Of a stretch of DNA of 64,000 bases, positions 21,843 through 33,572 are shown piece by piece (positions within the stretch are counted from its first letter, which is position 1; each line of letters starts with the position of its first letter). Below the pieces are notes generated by a model. That model was given only the letters and a program-made list of their open reading frames with translations, was not told where the DNA came from and did not search any database. This stretch comes from Siphlonurus alternatus (lineage: Eukaryota > Arthropoda > Insecta > Ephemeroptera > Siphlonuridae). The stretch spans positions 12,486,171 through 12,550,170 of the forward strand of contig OX463778.1 of the NCBI GenBank assembly GCA_949825025.1. Direction: 5' to 3'. A program made the translations under genes and the position numbers.

Positions 21843-22511
21843 AAGAGGGGACCGGCTTAAACTTTAATATTTTTTTATTTTTTTTTTTATGCAGTAAAAC
21901 ATATGTTTGCACCAAAAGAAACGCCACCTCCTCCCTCCTTCCCTGACTTCCGGCTGTTGAAAGTTAAGACGTTCAAAAAGTTGCGTCAATAACGTGATTT
22001 CGAGCCACAGGGAAGCAGCCAATTGCGCGAGGGTTTCTACAGAGGCGAATTATGATTGGCTGCTTCCTTTTGGCGCAAACTTACGTCAACTTTTTGAACG
22101 TCTTAACTTCCAACAGCCGGAAGTCAGGGAAGGCGGGGGGAGGGGTTGTTTCTTTTGGTGCAGACATATCACACTAAATTTTTAGATGCTGAATTGGTTT
22201 CAGTACTTTATGTCAGTACAAAATTGCTCCAGTCAGTACAAAATTTCTCTAGTTTCATCCTACATCCAGCACTTTTGACCTATAAAACACTTATTCCAAG
22301 TACAAATTTGGTACTGAAAAAAGAGAGTAAAAAAAAAAAAAAAAAAAAAGTGTTTTATAGGTCAAAAGTGCTGGATGTAAGACGAAACTGGAGCAATTTT
22401 GTACTGAAATAAAGTACTGAAATCAATTCAGCATCTAAAAATTTAGTGTGATGTTTTACTGCATAAAAAAAAATTACAAAAATATATAAAAGTTGAAGCC
22501 GTTCCTCTCCT
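21843..22511. mobile_element. TTAA-flanked foldback element C inside family A, interrupted by B
   Basis: TTAA lies on both sides (21839-21842 and 22512-22515). The arms begin AAGAGGGGACCGGCTTAAAC, run through ATGCAGTAAAACATATGTTT and GCACCAAAAGAAAC, and continue to TTCCCTGACTTCCGGCTGTT and ACGTTCAAAAAGTTG. The right half is the complement once element B and its AT duplication are removed. Reconstructed length is about 386 bases. The loop includes an AT-poor GAAGCAGCCAATTG/ATTGGCTGCTTC hairpin. Confidence 0.85.
22170..22450. mobile_element. Family B foldback MITE, copy 1, inside element C
   Basis: An almost complete hairpin. CACACTAAATTTTTAGATGC, TGAATTGGTTTCAGTACTTT, AGCACTTTTGACCTATAAAA and their complements lie either side of a poly-A loop. 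It is flanked by AT on both sides (22168-22169, 22451-22452). The uninterrupted site can be inferred from the opposite arm of C, which reads GTAAAACATATGTTTGC. A second copy is at 31016. Confidence 0.9.
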
Positions 22512-23037
22512 TTAAAAAAATTTAAAAGTTTTTTTCTCACTAATTTTTTTATGTTTTATTTACTTTTTTTTTGCGGAAATATATTTATTTACTACTACTT
22601 GTTGGCTAACAAAGGGTTACAAATTTTTTGGAGAAGTGTTTCACACTTTTTCCGCTTTAAAATAATTACGGGTCGTCTCGATCCCCCCTTCCTTTCCCTA
22701 GTAATGCTAGGGTTAAACACCGTCAGGTGAACGAAGTGATTTTTATATAAAGTCAATCCGGCAACATTCAACCGATTTCATTATCAGTTAGCTAAACTTG
22801 TCTGATAATTATCTACATAACACTAAAAACCACAATCTCAGAGAGGTGTTAACGAGATATAAATTTCATTATTAATTACATTGTTTACAAATTATAATTG
22901 TTTCTCCGAAATTGAAAGTTTCCAAGCCACCAATTAAATAGAAAATTATGAAATATGTGAAAGTTACAGAATTCCTAGAAGTCTGAAAATAACATAAAGA
23001 GAGAATCCCAGGTATTATAATTAACGTTTCACACTTT

Positions 23038-23168
23038 GGGAGCGATTTACGGAGGACTTAATCAGAAAATTATCTAGCTTTTCACAAACCACATTTAGTT
23101 TCATTGATTTAGAATGACATTAAACGTAATTAGTGCGAAACCTGGAATATTTTCTTTGTGAATCGTGC
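23038..23168. mobile_element. Family E foldback MITE, degraded copy
   Basis: The left end GGAGCGATTTACGGAGGAC and right end TTTGTGAATCGTGCTC are decayed forms of the GCGATTCACGAAG end. Inside, TTATCTAGCTTTTCAC and GACATTAAACGTAATTAGTG resemble copies at 48006 and 48163. Confidence 0.6.
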
Positions 23169-24428
23169 TCATTAGTTTCAGAGATTATATTATATATATA
23201 TATAGTTATTTTTGCAGAACAGATAATTAAAGAGCAGCCTTAATTTATCATGGTTAACGATGTAACTCAATGATTATACAACTGAAAGATTATTGATTTC
23301 AATTTACAACTCAAGACATCACAAGCGGTACCTTTGTTCTCTCTGTACGCATTGTCACTCAGTCTGTAAGAGAAATATGATAAAATGAAACTTGAAATGT
23401 GAAATGTTTTGTGAAATTAATTAATATAAACTGATTGCTCTTTTACCTCTTCAAATTTTGTAATCTACACCTCTGTCTCTCTTGATATTGTCATATTTAT
23501 GCTCCATTTATTTTAAATTATAAATATATAATAATATTTTTTTCATCTTACCACAAGTTAAGTTTATGAAATTAACGTTCCTCAATTACGAGGTTTTGAA
23601 AATCTTAGGGTTTACAATATATTTAATGGAATATGTATTTTATATTCTTTTATAAATAAACAAATTTTAAAAAAATGCAGCACCAAATTATTATTATATT
23701 ACTAAATACTAAATATTATTACTAAATAAGTAAATAACATTCGAATTATCTCGAAGTACATCATGTTATTTGTCGGAATTTCCCGAAGAATGACGAGATT
23801 TGTCGAGTATCGAGGTTTCTCGACATCCTTAGCCGTTCTTCCAGTATACGGTTTTTGAACGTTCGTGTTGTCGCGATGTGTTTATTAATATTCCACACCC
23901 GCGCTGTACCTGCAACTAGCACTCTTGTGGCACCGCTCCTCACAACGTAACACCATTGCGTGGCAGAGAGAGAAGATATGTCCCAGTGGAGTCACAAAAC
24001 CCGTGCTCAGATTGCCCCTCGGCGTGAACACGTACGTTGAGGAGGATCAGCTGTTTTAGGTCTGGAGAAAGCTGTTTATTACAAATTGTAATAACGGTAG
24101 GAAACTTTTAAACTGTTACCCCAACTTTACCAACCGTGACTTTGTAGGTCTCAAGGTTTTCAGTTTTAATTAATAATAATATTAAGTTTGAGTTACCTAA
24201 AAAAGAGCACTGAATTGGTTGCCATTTAACTCAAACTTAATTTAAACTTCATCGTCAAAACAACTTTTTTTTATTATTTCATGAATGGTTCATTAATATA
24301 GTTATATAAACAAATATATTTTGATGGCTTTTCTTCTAGTAAATATTTATAATATTTCTTATCATTGACTTAGAATATAAAATATCGTATACTGATTTTT
24401 GTTGTAAATTAAAAACATTATGCTTCAT
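23169..24428. other. AT-rich stretch with a GC-richer segment
   Basis: 23760-24060 is GC-richer and unique, with a 60-codon minus-strand frame (23761-23943) lacking any motif. The rest is AT-rich with nothing recognised. Confidence 0.45.
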
Positions 24429-24621
24429 GTACACTCATCACTGTGGAAAATTTCCACCTTGTAGCCTTGATAATCGCCATGTCCTGAACCATATAGTGAC
24501 AAATGTTATTGTATATTATGACACTTTGATTGTAGGAAAAAATGGAAATAAAAATATATTGAATTGAATTGAAGTGATTAAACTGGCCGCAAAGGGAAAT
24601 TTTCCGGGACGACAACGGTAC
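24429..24621. mobile_element. Family H MITE, copy 3, interrupted by a retroposon tail
   Basis: The ends (GTACACTCATCACTGTGGAA and GGGAAATTTTCCGGGACGAC) and inner arm sequence (TAGCCTTGATAATCGCCATG; GTGATTAAACTGGCCGC) match family H. The loop is replaced by about 85 unrelated bases, annotated separately. Confidence 0.75.
24490..24576 (+). mobile_element. Probable LINE 3' tail inserted in family H
   Basis: The insert contains ATGACACTTTGATTGTAGG, also seen as ATGACACTTTGACTGTAAG at about 62776. It ends AAATGGAAATAAAAATATAT plus short TTGAA repeats. Severely 5'-truncated pieces ending in a simple repeat are typical of LINE insertions, but no coding part remains. Confidence 0.45.
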
Positions 24622-24736
24622 ATAAAGCCTATTTTTGCTACAACACAAATATTCTGAAGCAAAGACAGCACAGATATATTATTTCAATATAATGGAACTG
24701 AAAAAATTTTACAATATTTATATTAATGTTAAAAAA

Positions 24737-24895
24737 ATGGGCGCGATTCACGAAGCAGTTAGCCAGGTTTCTAACCACGTTTAGCTTAACCACGTTTAAC
24801 TATACCTGTTTTACGTGTTAAACCACAATAATTAAACGTGGTTAAGCTAAACGTGGTTAAAAACCTGGCTAACTGCTTCGTGAATCGCGCCCAAT
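24737..24895. mobile_element. Family E foldback MITE, copy 2 (best preserved)
   Basis: Ends GGGCGCGATTCACGAAGCAG and CTGCTTCGTGAATCGCGCCC are perfect complements, and GTTAGCCAGGTTTCTAACCA pairs almost perfectly with the other side. Direct and inverted CACGTTTAGCTTAAC motifs fill the interior. It is probably the youngest copy, judged by arm identity. Confidence 0.9.
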
Positions 24896-25744
24896 GTATT
24901 TACTATTTTTTTAAATATACAAAACATAAAAAATTATGGAATCCTGAATATTGTTTTCAGATCTACTTTGCACGGGAACCATTTTAAAAAACATTGAAAT
25001 TACCTTTTTTGACAACTATTGCTATATGAAGGAGTGACTCTGATATTTTTCAAACAAATCCTGTGCTTGTATATAGAAATGTATTATATAAAAAAAAATC
25101 CAAGATATTAAAATTTTTCACACTTTCTATATGCATTGGTGCCATAATTTTTAGGTGAATATACTTCATTATTAATAATAGCAACATAGAAACAACTAAT
25201 AGCAACATTAGCCGAGAGCGCTGCATGGTCAGATGTTTTTCACGAATATCATGAAAAGTGTCCGTAAATTTCAGCAAGCGAACATTTACGATATAACGAT
25301 ATTATTTTGTCACTAAACCAAAGCTTTTTTTTAGCTCTTACCGTCAAAAATTGTGTAAAGAAAAGGCTCAGAATAATAAAAAAAATGAAGATTTAACATG
25401 GATTATGCAATATGTCTAAAAGGTTTCGTATAGAAATTAAATACATCAGCTTAAAAACTGTTATGATTTTCACTTTATTTTCATTAAAATTGCAAACAAT
25501 GACTTTTTTTTAAAAAAATAATGGTTTAAAAAAGCAGACTAAAAAAAAGGGTGTTGTAAAATAACACTTGTTTGAAATAAGTTCTAATAATGTTTTACAA
25601 ATTCTATAATAATACTTTAAAGCATAATAATAATTAATAAGTATGTTTATGCTATAATAAATAACATTGAAAAATAGTTAGTAATCATATTTTCAATTCA
25701 ATGGAAAACCTACATGTTTTTTTTTTTTTTTTTCATAAATAGAT
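24896..25744. other. AT-rich stretch, nothing recognised
   Basis: A 75-codon minus-strand frame (25050-25277) has one hydrophobic Leu-rich run but no start context or splice support. Not called. Confidence 0.5.
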
Positions 25745-25975
25745 ACATCATTAAGATAATCTGATTTTTTTTCCATTTGTATTTTCTAATTCAGATATTT
25801 TTTTTAATATTATTAAAATTTCGCCCACGCCCCTTGGAAGCGTTAAGTCCATAATTAAACGCCTACTCTGGTATAGGGTGCGTGGCTAAACTTTTTCATA
25901 AGTACTGTATTTAAAATTATAGGACTTGGTAAATCTGGTAAAATCAAGTTAGCATAACTTTTTATCCTATAAATA
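25745..25975. mobile_element. Family Q MITE, copy 3 (degraded)
   Basis: GCCCACGCCCCTTGGAAGCG, GCGTTAAGTCC and AAGTTAGCATAACTTTTTATCC match family Q central and right-arm sequence, especially the copy at 30703. The left arm is poorly preserved. Confidence 0.55.
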
Positions 25976-26483
25976 TTTAATTATTTATATAACAAAAATA
26001 AGTAATTTCCTTTTAATTCTCCATTAAACTCTTTATTTAAACATTGGTTAACAATGCCTTAAATATGTAATATACCAATATACATGCATGATACCAGAAT
26101 CCAAGTAGTACAGTAAAGATAATAACTTGAATTAAAGTTTTGGAAAATGTGATTATTTATTTTCCATTGTGTTTGTTCAAAATAATTTTTGTTTCTAAAG
26201 CACCAGCATTTACTCATAAAGCTCATAAGTCTAGTTCAAAAGCTTGACGTGTTTTTTAAATGAAGTGAGAAATAATGCTCGTACATAAAAATTACATTTT
26301 TAAAATAGACTTTGTTTGAATAAAGTACAACATGTATGATGACTTGTTGGAACGTTTGTGTTTTATCATGTAATAAAAAAAAGAAGAAGACAGGAAATAT
26401 TCTTTTCATAAAAAATGAGGTATATCAAGTTATAAATTATGTATGAAAAAAATAGTAACTTTTTTCAACAATATATTTTGATG

Positions 26484-26560
26484 CTACAAAATCAAAATAT
26501 ATTTCCGGCATCGGAAGTAGCCGGAAATGCGAGATTTTTAAACTTTTTAATTTTTATTAA
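26484..26560 (+). mobile_element. Family M MITE, left-end fragment
   Basis: TACAAAATCAAAATATATTT, then CCGGCATCGGAAGTAGCCGG, lines up with the left end of the copies at 8812 and 51094. No right end is found. Confidence 0.5.
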
Positions 26561-27109
26561 GGATGAATCTCAGTAGATTCTCGTAGCGCCTGAATGCAAC
26601 AAAACTTGCAGGGGACTTAGAACTCACCATCAATAGGTGGCATACAAATTTTGAAGCGAATCTGTCTTATCAGTTTTGTGAAAACTGAGGTAGAAGTTAA
26701 GCATTGGCCTTATGGACGAAAACTCGAAATGGAGCTGTTGTAAGACAACTGCAAGACTGAATTTGCTCAAACCATAAGCGATTAAGTTTTAGAAAATTCT
26801 TAATTTTTTTACAATTTATTTCAATCAATTCGTTTGCAGGGAAATATTCTTTGATTCCGAAGTAACTAATTGTGAGATTATTCGTTAAAACCTGAAACTT
26901 TGTAGGGAGATTTATAATTTAAGGATTTCAACCTTTCTTCAAAGTTTTTGTGTTTACATAGTTGTTCATATTTCAGCCAAAATTCTTCCACCTTCGGCTA
27001 GTTTCAGTGGTAATCTTATCTTGAATTATACCAACTATTTTTTATATAAAACTATTTCTTACTTTAGTCCCTGCAAATCCTCCTTGCGTCATTTAAAAAA
27101 AAAATACCC
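26561..27109. other. Unassigned stretch
   Basis: 26560-26900 is somewhat less AT-rich than average and unique here. No coding frame is supported. Confidence 0.4.
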
Positions 27110-27222
27110 TTGCTGCGTGTGTCTTGGAGATTCGAGTCTGGAAATGTGAGAAATATGTTGATTTGCTAAGAGCTTTGGAGGGCTTAGAGCGACGCTATTC
27201 GTTCTACCACTGCCAGCAAATC
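27110..27222 (-). mobile_element. Possible tRNA-derived SINE fragment
   Basis: On the minus strand TGGCAGTGGTAGAACG (27215-27200) resembles a tRNA A box. About 60 bases further, AGACTCGAATCTCC is a weak B-box match (three mismatches); the plus strand gives GATTCGAGTC, a closer match in the other orientation. The pairing is ambiguous and no cloverleaf is evident. Confidence 0.2.
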
Positions 27223-28029
27223 ACTGATTTTTTTTTTCACTTTAAATTCAATTATTGCCAAAAAAAATTAAGTAAACAAAAAATTTAATATGAAATTTAT
27301 TTTATGATTAAAAAAATAAATTTCATATTAAATTATTTTATTTAATGTATGATATTTTCAATATCAGTTTATTATTTCTATTTATAGATCATAAATAATT
27401 TAATATCAACATTGATTTTAACAAAATATATTATAAAATTGAAAATGGCAAATAACATCAAACCGACGCACATGCCATGATTTGTTTAATATATTAAGCG
27501 AATTGAAAGCAAAATATTTCCAGTTTCATCCATTTAATTTGATACTACATTCATCAGGTCATCTTATGAATCGTTTATATCGTTCGTATATATGATACAA
27601 AGGTCAACCCTCAGAGAAGGGATGGGGGGTGTCCCTGAGGGATACTCTGGAACAAAGGGAAAAAATACGTTTTTGTTTTATAAATATTAGAGTAAACAGA
27701 GCATAAAAACGTAACTAGCTATGATTTGTTTCATATTTTTTTCTTTCCAGGAACAATTTTTGACAAAATATGAAATTACGTACAATGACATAGTCAGAAA
27801 AATTATTGAAGAGGGTATTTTATTTGGGGGGGGGGTGTAAATAATGAAATTAGAAGTGGTTTAATAAAGGTGACAGCTAATGTTTTATCCCTACACATGA
27901 ACCTATTTGTTGTTGTTATTTTTTTTAACTCCATCTCCCTGGAAATACTAATATGATTATATAGGTGTCTGTTTCCAAGTAGAAGGAACTCATGCCGATT
28001 GAGATCACATTAACAAAATTGAAATTGTT
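27223..28029. other. AT-rich stretch, nothing recognised
   Basis: Contains a G-run at 27825-27835 and an AT-rich inverted repeat around 27285-27335. No gene seen. Confidence 0.5.
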
Positions 28030-28215
28030 GTTATGTTAAGGTCAGTGCTTCTACCTCCGGTCATCCTCGCTCTCAGCACAGCAAACTACGCTGCTGCAGT
28101 TTCTCTGCCATGAAAACTGCAAGCTAAACGAATAGCAGGGAGCGCGGACGACAGCGAGCCACGTATATGAGGACTCGCGGAGCGGGCCCGGTACGGACAG
28201 GTCACCGATCTTGCG
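28030..28215. other. CpG-rich unique block
   Basis: Contains CGCGGACGACAGCGAGCC and GACTCGCGGAGCGGGCCCGG in otherwise AT-rich DNA. This may be a small unmethylated CpG island or promoter. I find no initiator, TATA box or donor arrangement that decides a strand. Confidence 0.25.
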
Positions 28216-29276
28216 TCTAATATTTCAATCAATTTAATTAACAATATTCTGAATCAGTTTGTATAACTTGTATTGGTGTATGTTTTTATAACAAATATTA
28301 AACCAAAACACCGCGCTTTGGCTACATAACTAAACAATCACTCACTTTTCGTTAGAATTGTAAGGGAATAAAAGCTGCCCTTACAATTTATTTAATAACA
28401 CATTTTTGTGTACACATCTGATAAAAAATGGCAGCCTTATTTTTTCATAATGCATTGAACTTAACTGTCTAGTCCCATACTAAAATAGTTGGCATACAAT
28501 TTAAGCTGCATACATTTTATGTGCAGTATGCTCTGAAAGGTGCATGCTGATTAAGTCACCTAACCTCAGATATAAATGAGCTAACACTATATCTAGGCTT
28601 GAGTATTAAGTGTCACTTTTAAATGTGTTATTCATGCTGAAATATGACCCACATGATATGTTTTACAAGATATGGTTACCTTTTAAAAAAAACGAACATT
28701 ACACCACGAATGATAAGTACCATAAAGACATAACCAAGCATATAACTTCAACAAGAATAAGTACGTGAATAAACTTATGTAATGTTGTAATAACTCAAGA
28801 AATGCATTCTACAGTAATGTGACATAATCTTTCATGTGCAAGGTCAACTAGGTGTAACTGCATGTACATTAAGATCTCAGAAGACCAATTAGCAAGAAAA
28901 TTAATTTAATTGTTGTTTAATTTCAGACTCGTTGTGGATTTGCTAGCGCCTGTAGATTATGCAACTCTCGCAGCACGTGTGTTCAACAAATTGCCTAGTT
29001 TTCTTTCTTGCAGGCGCCATTTGAGCTCGCTTTGTAATAATATCATGTAATATCATAAATCATGGTTGTTCTTGTAAAATATAAAAGCTGAGAAGAGAAA
29101 TATAATATAAGTTATATTGAAAACAACATTAATAATATTTAAATTCAGTGAGCTATGTAGAATTCTATTTATTACAGTATGTTGAGCTCGTTTTTATGTA
29201 TATAAGCTGAGTTGTTTATTTTTTAAATACTTAATAACATTTTACTTCAATTAATTTTAATTTAATTTAAATTAAC
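28216..29276. other. AT-rich stretch, nothing recognised
   Basis: No gene or shared repeat seen. Confidence 0.5.
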
Positions 29277-29522
29277 TTAAGCCTAGCATTATCAAGAATG
29301 AAACGACCTACAACTCTTCTAAGTAGGAAAAAGGTGTGAGATACTGCTCCAAAATATCTGAAAACATTTGTAATCTTTAGTTAGCCTATAATCGCCAAAA
29401 AATAGTGAGATTTTTTTAAAGTTAATAAATAGTGATTTAAATAGCAGTTCGTTGCGATACCCTCCCCCTCCTTTTGGTAAAGTGTGGTACAAAAAAGTTC
29501 TTTGCTAACATGCTAGGGTTAA
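29277..29522 (+). mobile_element. Family A piggyBac-like MITE, copy 4
   Basis: TTAA (29277-29280), then GCCTAGCATTATC; the right end is CATGCTAGGG, then TTAA (29519-29522). GAAACGACC and CAACTCTTCTAAG near the left, and CCTTTTGGTAAAGTGTGG near the right, match copy 1. Length 246 with flanks. Confidence 0.85.
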
Positions 29523-30702
29523 TGTAAATAAAGAAGAAAAATGTACACAGTGGTTAGCAATGGGTTTCGTAGAATCTAGTCGGTCAAAACATACAACAAA
29601 TCAATGTAATGCATGAGATTCAGGCTCCAAAAGGCAAATTTAAACAAGCTCTTTTTCAGAGAACATAATTGAATATTGATAGGTATATATTGATATTGAA
29701 TGATATATTATTTTCTTGGAAATAAATCCAAAAATACAGTACATAAAATTGTCACAATTCTGCTGATTATATTTTTTATTCATAAATTAAAGAAAAACTT
29801 TTTTTGTGAATCGATTAGGTATAATTATGTACTATTACAATGAAATATGCCTTTTTAGGTACATTAATTTGTTGTTTAATTAATTATTATTTTGTAACAA
29901 CCTCTAGGATTTGCTTAAAAACATTATTTCCTTTTTCATTCACCTTTTTATTTATTTGATTAAATCTTTTGTTGTTTTAAATAAAAGTCACAACTAATTT
30001 TGATTTGTTAAATGTTAAAAGAATGTTCAACTGAGAAAGTGGGCGTGGTCAACATCAGCTGATCACGTATGCATGGCAAGTAATCTGAGTTAATGGTAAA
30101 GTTTTGAAAGATGCTTTAAGAGAGAATGTTTGCTTTCAATTCCACTAACATGTATCATATACATTTCACAAGAAGAAATTTATAGTAAGTTAAAAGTTTT
30201 TTACTTGGAAAGTTTAACGGTTATAATATGATCGATATAGTAAAGAAATTCAATTTGTGCTATATATGATCAAAGTACTTTAACAATAGAGTCATGTTGG
30301 CAATGTATTAAACTTGAAGTTTCACTGCGTAACAAGCCTAAACAAATACATAGATACTACAAGAGCTTATTGTGACAAAAAGTAAATAGAAATGTTGCCT
30401 CCTTTTCCTTGTACTTCTGAGAACGTTATTATCATTGTTGAGATACGAATTTCAAGTGCGTATTACATTCAATACGTCTTTCAATTTATCAACTAATAAA
30501 TTGAAAGTATACATTATATATTTGATTTATAAGTGAAGTAAAATTTCTTATTTAAGTTGGTATTGTACGTTACAATTTTTTTCTATTTATTTCATACGAT
30601 TTATATATATTTAATTTATCATGTAATATTTAAGATAGATTTGCATGTGCTATATTTTACAGAATGAGATTTCACAATGGAAAACATATATGACATTTCT
30701 TT
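29523..30702. other. AT-rich stretch, nothing recognised
   Basis: No gene or shared repeat seen. Confidence 0.5.
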
Positions 30703-30915
30703 ATCGCAGAAGTGAATAGATTTTTTTCAGATTGATTTGCGTACAGAAACTATTTTTAAAAACTTATTGAAAGTGCGGCTACGCCCCCTGGAGGCGTTAA
30801 TAGGCGTTTAGGCCCTATCTTTTTTTTCATTAATGATAAAAAAAAATAGTTCCGGTACTCAAAACAATATGAAAATATTCATTAGAGTAGCATAATTTGG
30901 TTATACCCTCTTTCT
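30703..30915. mobile_element. Family Q MITE, copy 4
   Basis: TTATCGCAGAAGTGAATAGA at the left, GCTACGCCCCCTGGAGGCGT and GGCCCTATC centrally, and AGAGTAGCATAATTTGG at the right match other family Q copies. A piece of the left arm is missing. Confidence 0.65.
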
Positions 30916-31015
30916 TTTTTTCCGATAAAAAGTTTATGTAAGTTTATGCGTAAATATCACAACGCATTGTTAATGTGGGTACGTCATAAGATTTAATTAA
31001 GCACTCTTAACATAT

Positions 31016-31318
31016 CACACTAAATTTTTAGATGCTGAATTGGTTCAGTACTTTATGTTAGTACAAAATTTTTCCAATTTCGTCTTACATACAGCACTTT
31101 TGACCTATAAAACACTTAATCCAAGTACAAATTTGGTACTGAAAAACGAGAGTAAAAAAAGTACCAAAAATTGAATCTCTTTTTTCAGTGCCAAATTTGT
31201 ACTTGGATTCAGTGTTTTATAGGTCAAAAGTGCTAGTGCTGTATGTAAGACTAAACTGGAGCAATTTTGTACTGACATAAAGTACTGCAACCAATTCAGC
31301 ATCTAAAAATTTAGTGTG
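31016..31318. mobile_element. Family B foldback MITE, copy 2
   Basis: Starts CACACTAAATTTTTAGATGC and ends GCATCTAAAAATTTAGTGTG, with about 145-base arms that pair almost throughout. The loop is near 31150-31190. It is 303 bases, slightly longer than the copy at 22170. No clear target duplication is visible here. Confidence 0.9.
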
Positions 31319-32799
31319 ACATGGTTATTTTCATGGATAACTATTTCGTGTTTTCGTGATTCCTGCTCTATTTATCAAATTCTTAAAATTGTTTATACCA
31401 TTCATATTAAAAACTACTATATTATATAAATTCCAAAAATTACTGCATCCCGTGATATTTTAAACAATCTTACAAAGTTGTAAATAATAATAATTAATCC
31501 ATTCTTTATTTCACGTGTTGAAACACATTAATTTTAAGTTAACGTGATGAAATATTATATTTTCTAATGTTGATATAAAGTTCTCATTTCACACGAAGAA
31601 GAAGTGTCCTCACGCTATGTCGTAAAACATTTTTCAAGAAGTACAAAAATAAAACTTGGGTTATATAATATGTGGCAATTTAGTCTACACATACAGTCTA
31701 TTGTCTGGCCAAACTAAAAGCCACTGCGTCTCAACGTGGGAGGGGGGGGGGCGCGTCACCTTGGGGTCCCTTGGGGGCTCTCATCTCTGCTTTTCTGTAC
31801 GTCACCTTTCTTGGAAACTTCATTTTAACTGCAGAGCACTTGACATAAGTACTAGTACACAATACGTTTTCATATAACCTTTTGTTGTGGCTTCATATTT
31901 TTATATAAAAGAATAAAAAAATTCTTACTTACTTTATAGTTATTGCCAATTTACACTTTTTTTTTCAGAATGTTGGTAACAAATTTAACTGTTACTGAGT
32001 TTACCATTGAAATTTTACTTTAAGGATTATATTGCTCATTTTTTTTTAATCCAAATAATAAATTTCAAATTTTAAATTCCAAATAATACATTTATGCATA
32101 TATTAATAAAAGTAAAAATAAAGCATTATGCATATATAGGCAAAAACGTCCAAGGGCAACATACACAAACAATTTTATTTATTAAATATCACGTACTTTT
32201 AAAAAGTCTTTAAAAGTGTAATAACAGTTGAGGAGAAACTTTTTAACCAATTTCCTGACATATTCACATTTTTGTACAAATTTTGATATAACTTTATCCG
32301 AAAAACCTTTCCAGATATTTCAGTTAAACATAAATAATGTTCTTGATAATGAACTTATTTAGCGGTAAAACTATTACAAAACTCTATAAATATTAAATAT
32401 ACCACATTATTAATGAGGCGAATAATATAAATGTAAAATTACCAATTTAATATAATCACAAAGAAACCATTATGCATCAACATTCAATATGAAATTGCAG
32501 TAATAAAAAAAACTAAATCAATTACATAGCTATTTTACAAGAAAATCACTGCAATTTTCATCTAGATTTCTCGTTACATTGATATGATTAAAAACTTAAT
32601 AGTATTATATAACAAAGACTATTAAAGCTCACAGCTATTCACTTTTACAACATTACTTTTATAATATTATATTATAACATGTAGAAAATTAAAATCTACA
32701 TTTTAAGTTTTGAAAGCTTATCAATAATTTATTAACAAATCATGTTAAACTTTTCTTTAAAAGTCTGTGAAAAGTGCGTATAAATTATTAAAACATATA
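31319..32799. other. AT-rich stretch, nothing recognised
   Basis: A G-run at 31741-31751 lies in a GC-richer segment (31700-31850) with a 73-codon frame starting MGYIICGN that I do not support as coding. The remainder is AT-rich. Confidence 0.5.
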
Positions 32800-33102
<303 letters not shown>

Positions 33103-33137
33103 GGGAGGGAAAAAGAGAGAGAAGGAAGAAGAATGAG

Positions 33138-33301
33138 CAGGCGCGGATCCAGACACAAATTTCGGGGGGGGGGGGAAGGGACTTCTTCTTAAGGCCAATG
33201 TTAAAAAAATTGGAGTGGGGGAAATGCCTATATATGTTGCCCATGTTAATCCAAAATTTTGGGGGACCGCGGCCACCTCAGCCCCCCTGGATCCGCGCCT
33301 G
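33138..33301. mobile_element. hAT-like MITE (family S), copy 1
   Basis: Perfect termini CAGGCGCGGATCCAG and CTGGATCCGCGCCTG. The flanking 8-mers AGAATGAG (33130-33137) and AGAATGAA (33302-33309) match at 7 of 8 bases. An 8-bp target duplication with CAG...CTG ends is typical of hAT elements. The G-rich interior has no coding capacity. Confidence 0.9.
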
Positions 33302-33572
33302 AGAATGAAATTGGGAAAAAAAGAGGGAGACAGGAGAAACGTAGACAGAGAGAGACTGGGAGAGAGATGAAGAGAGAGAAAAGAGAGAGAGAGAGACCGG
33401 CGACTGACGGAAAGTGCTCAGAGTGCCGGAGACGAGAGGATTACGGTCCAACCAGCTGTAGGTCACATGACCGCTCTGGCTGAGACAGACGAAGTTGGCG
33501 AAAAGTTGACGGTGACTACAAACTACTGGAGCCTCAAAGCAAACATCACAGCTTCTTGCAAGGTTCCGTACG
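33302..33572. other. GC-richer unique block
   Basis: Starts with a purine-rich GA-like part to about 33390, then balanced unique sequence. It includes GGTCACATGACC (33461-33472), an inverted pair of GGTCA half-sites with a two-base spacer and an embedded CACATG E-box. The minus-strand 104-codon frame (33278-33592) has four Cys in its first 30 residues but no recognised domain. Confidence 0.3.

Larger units (their letters stand above)
21751..22716 (-). mobile_element. Family A piggyBac-like MITE, copy 3, carrying nested elements
   Basis: The right end is TAATGCTAGGG followed by TTAA (22713-22716). The left end begins with TTAA (21751-21754), then a decayed terminus and GCTTTACC, GGGGAAGAAAGAGG, TCGAAATGACCCGCTATTTA, the complement of the right-hand part of copy 1. 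Without the insert (21843-22515) it would be about 290 bases, similar to the other family A copies. No transposase is present. Confidence 0.85.

Noticed and set aside
31656..31877. 73-codon frame starting MGYIICGN
   Set aside because: It crosses a G-run that is prone to length change, has no conserved features, and has stops nearby in all frames.
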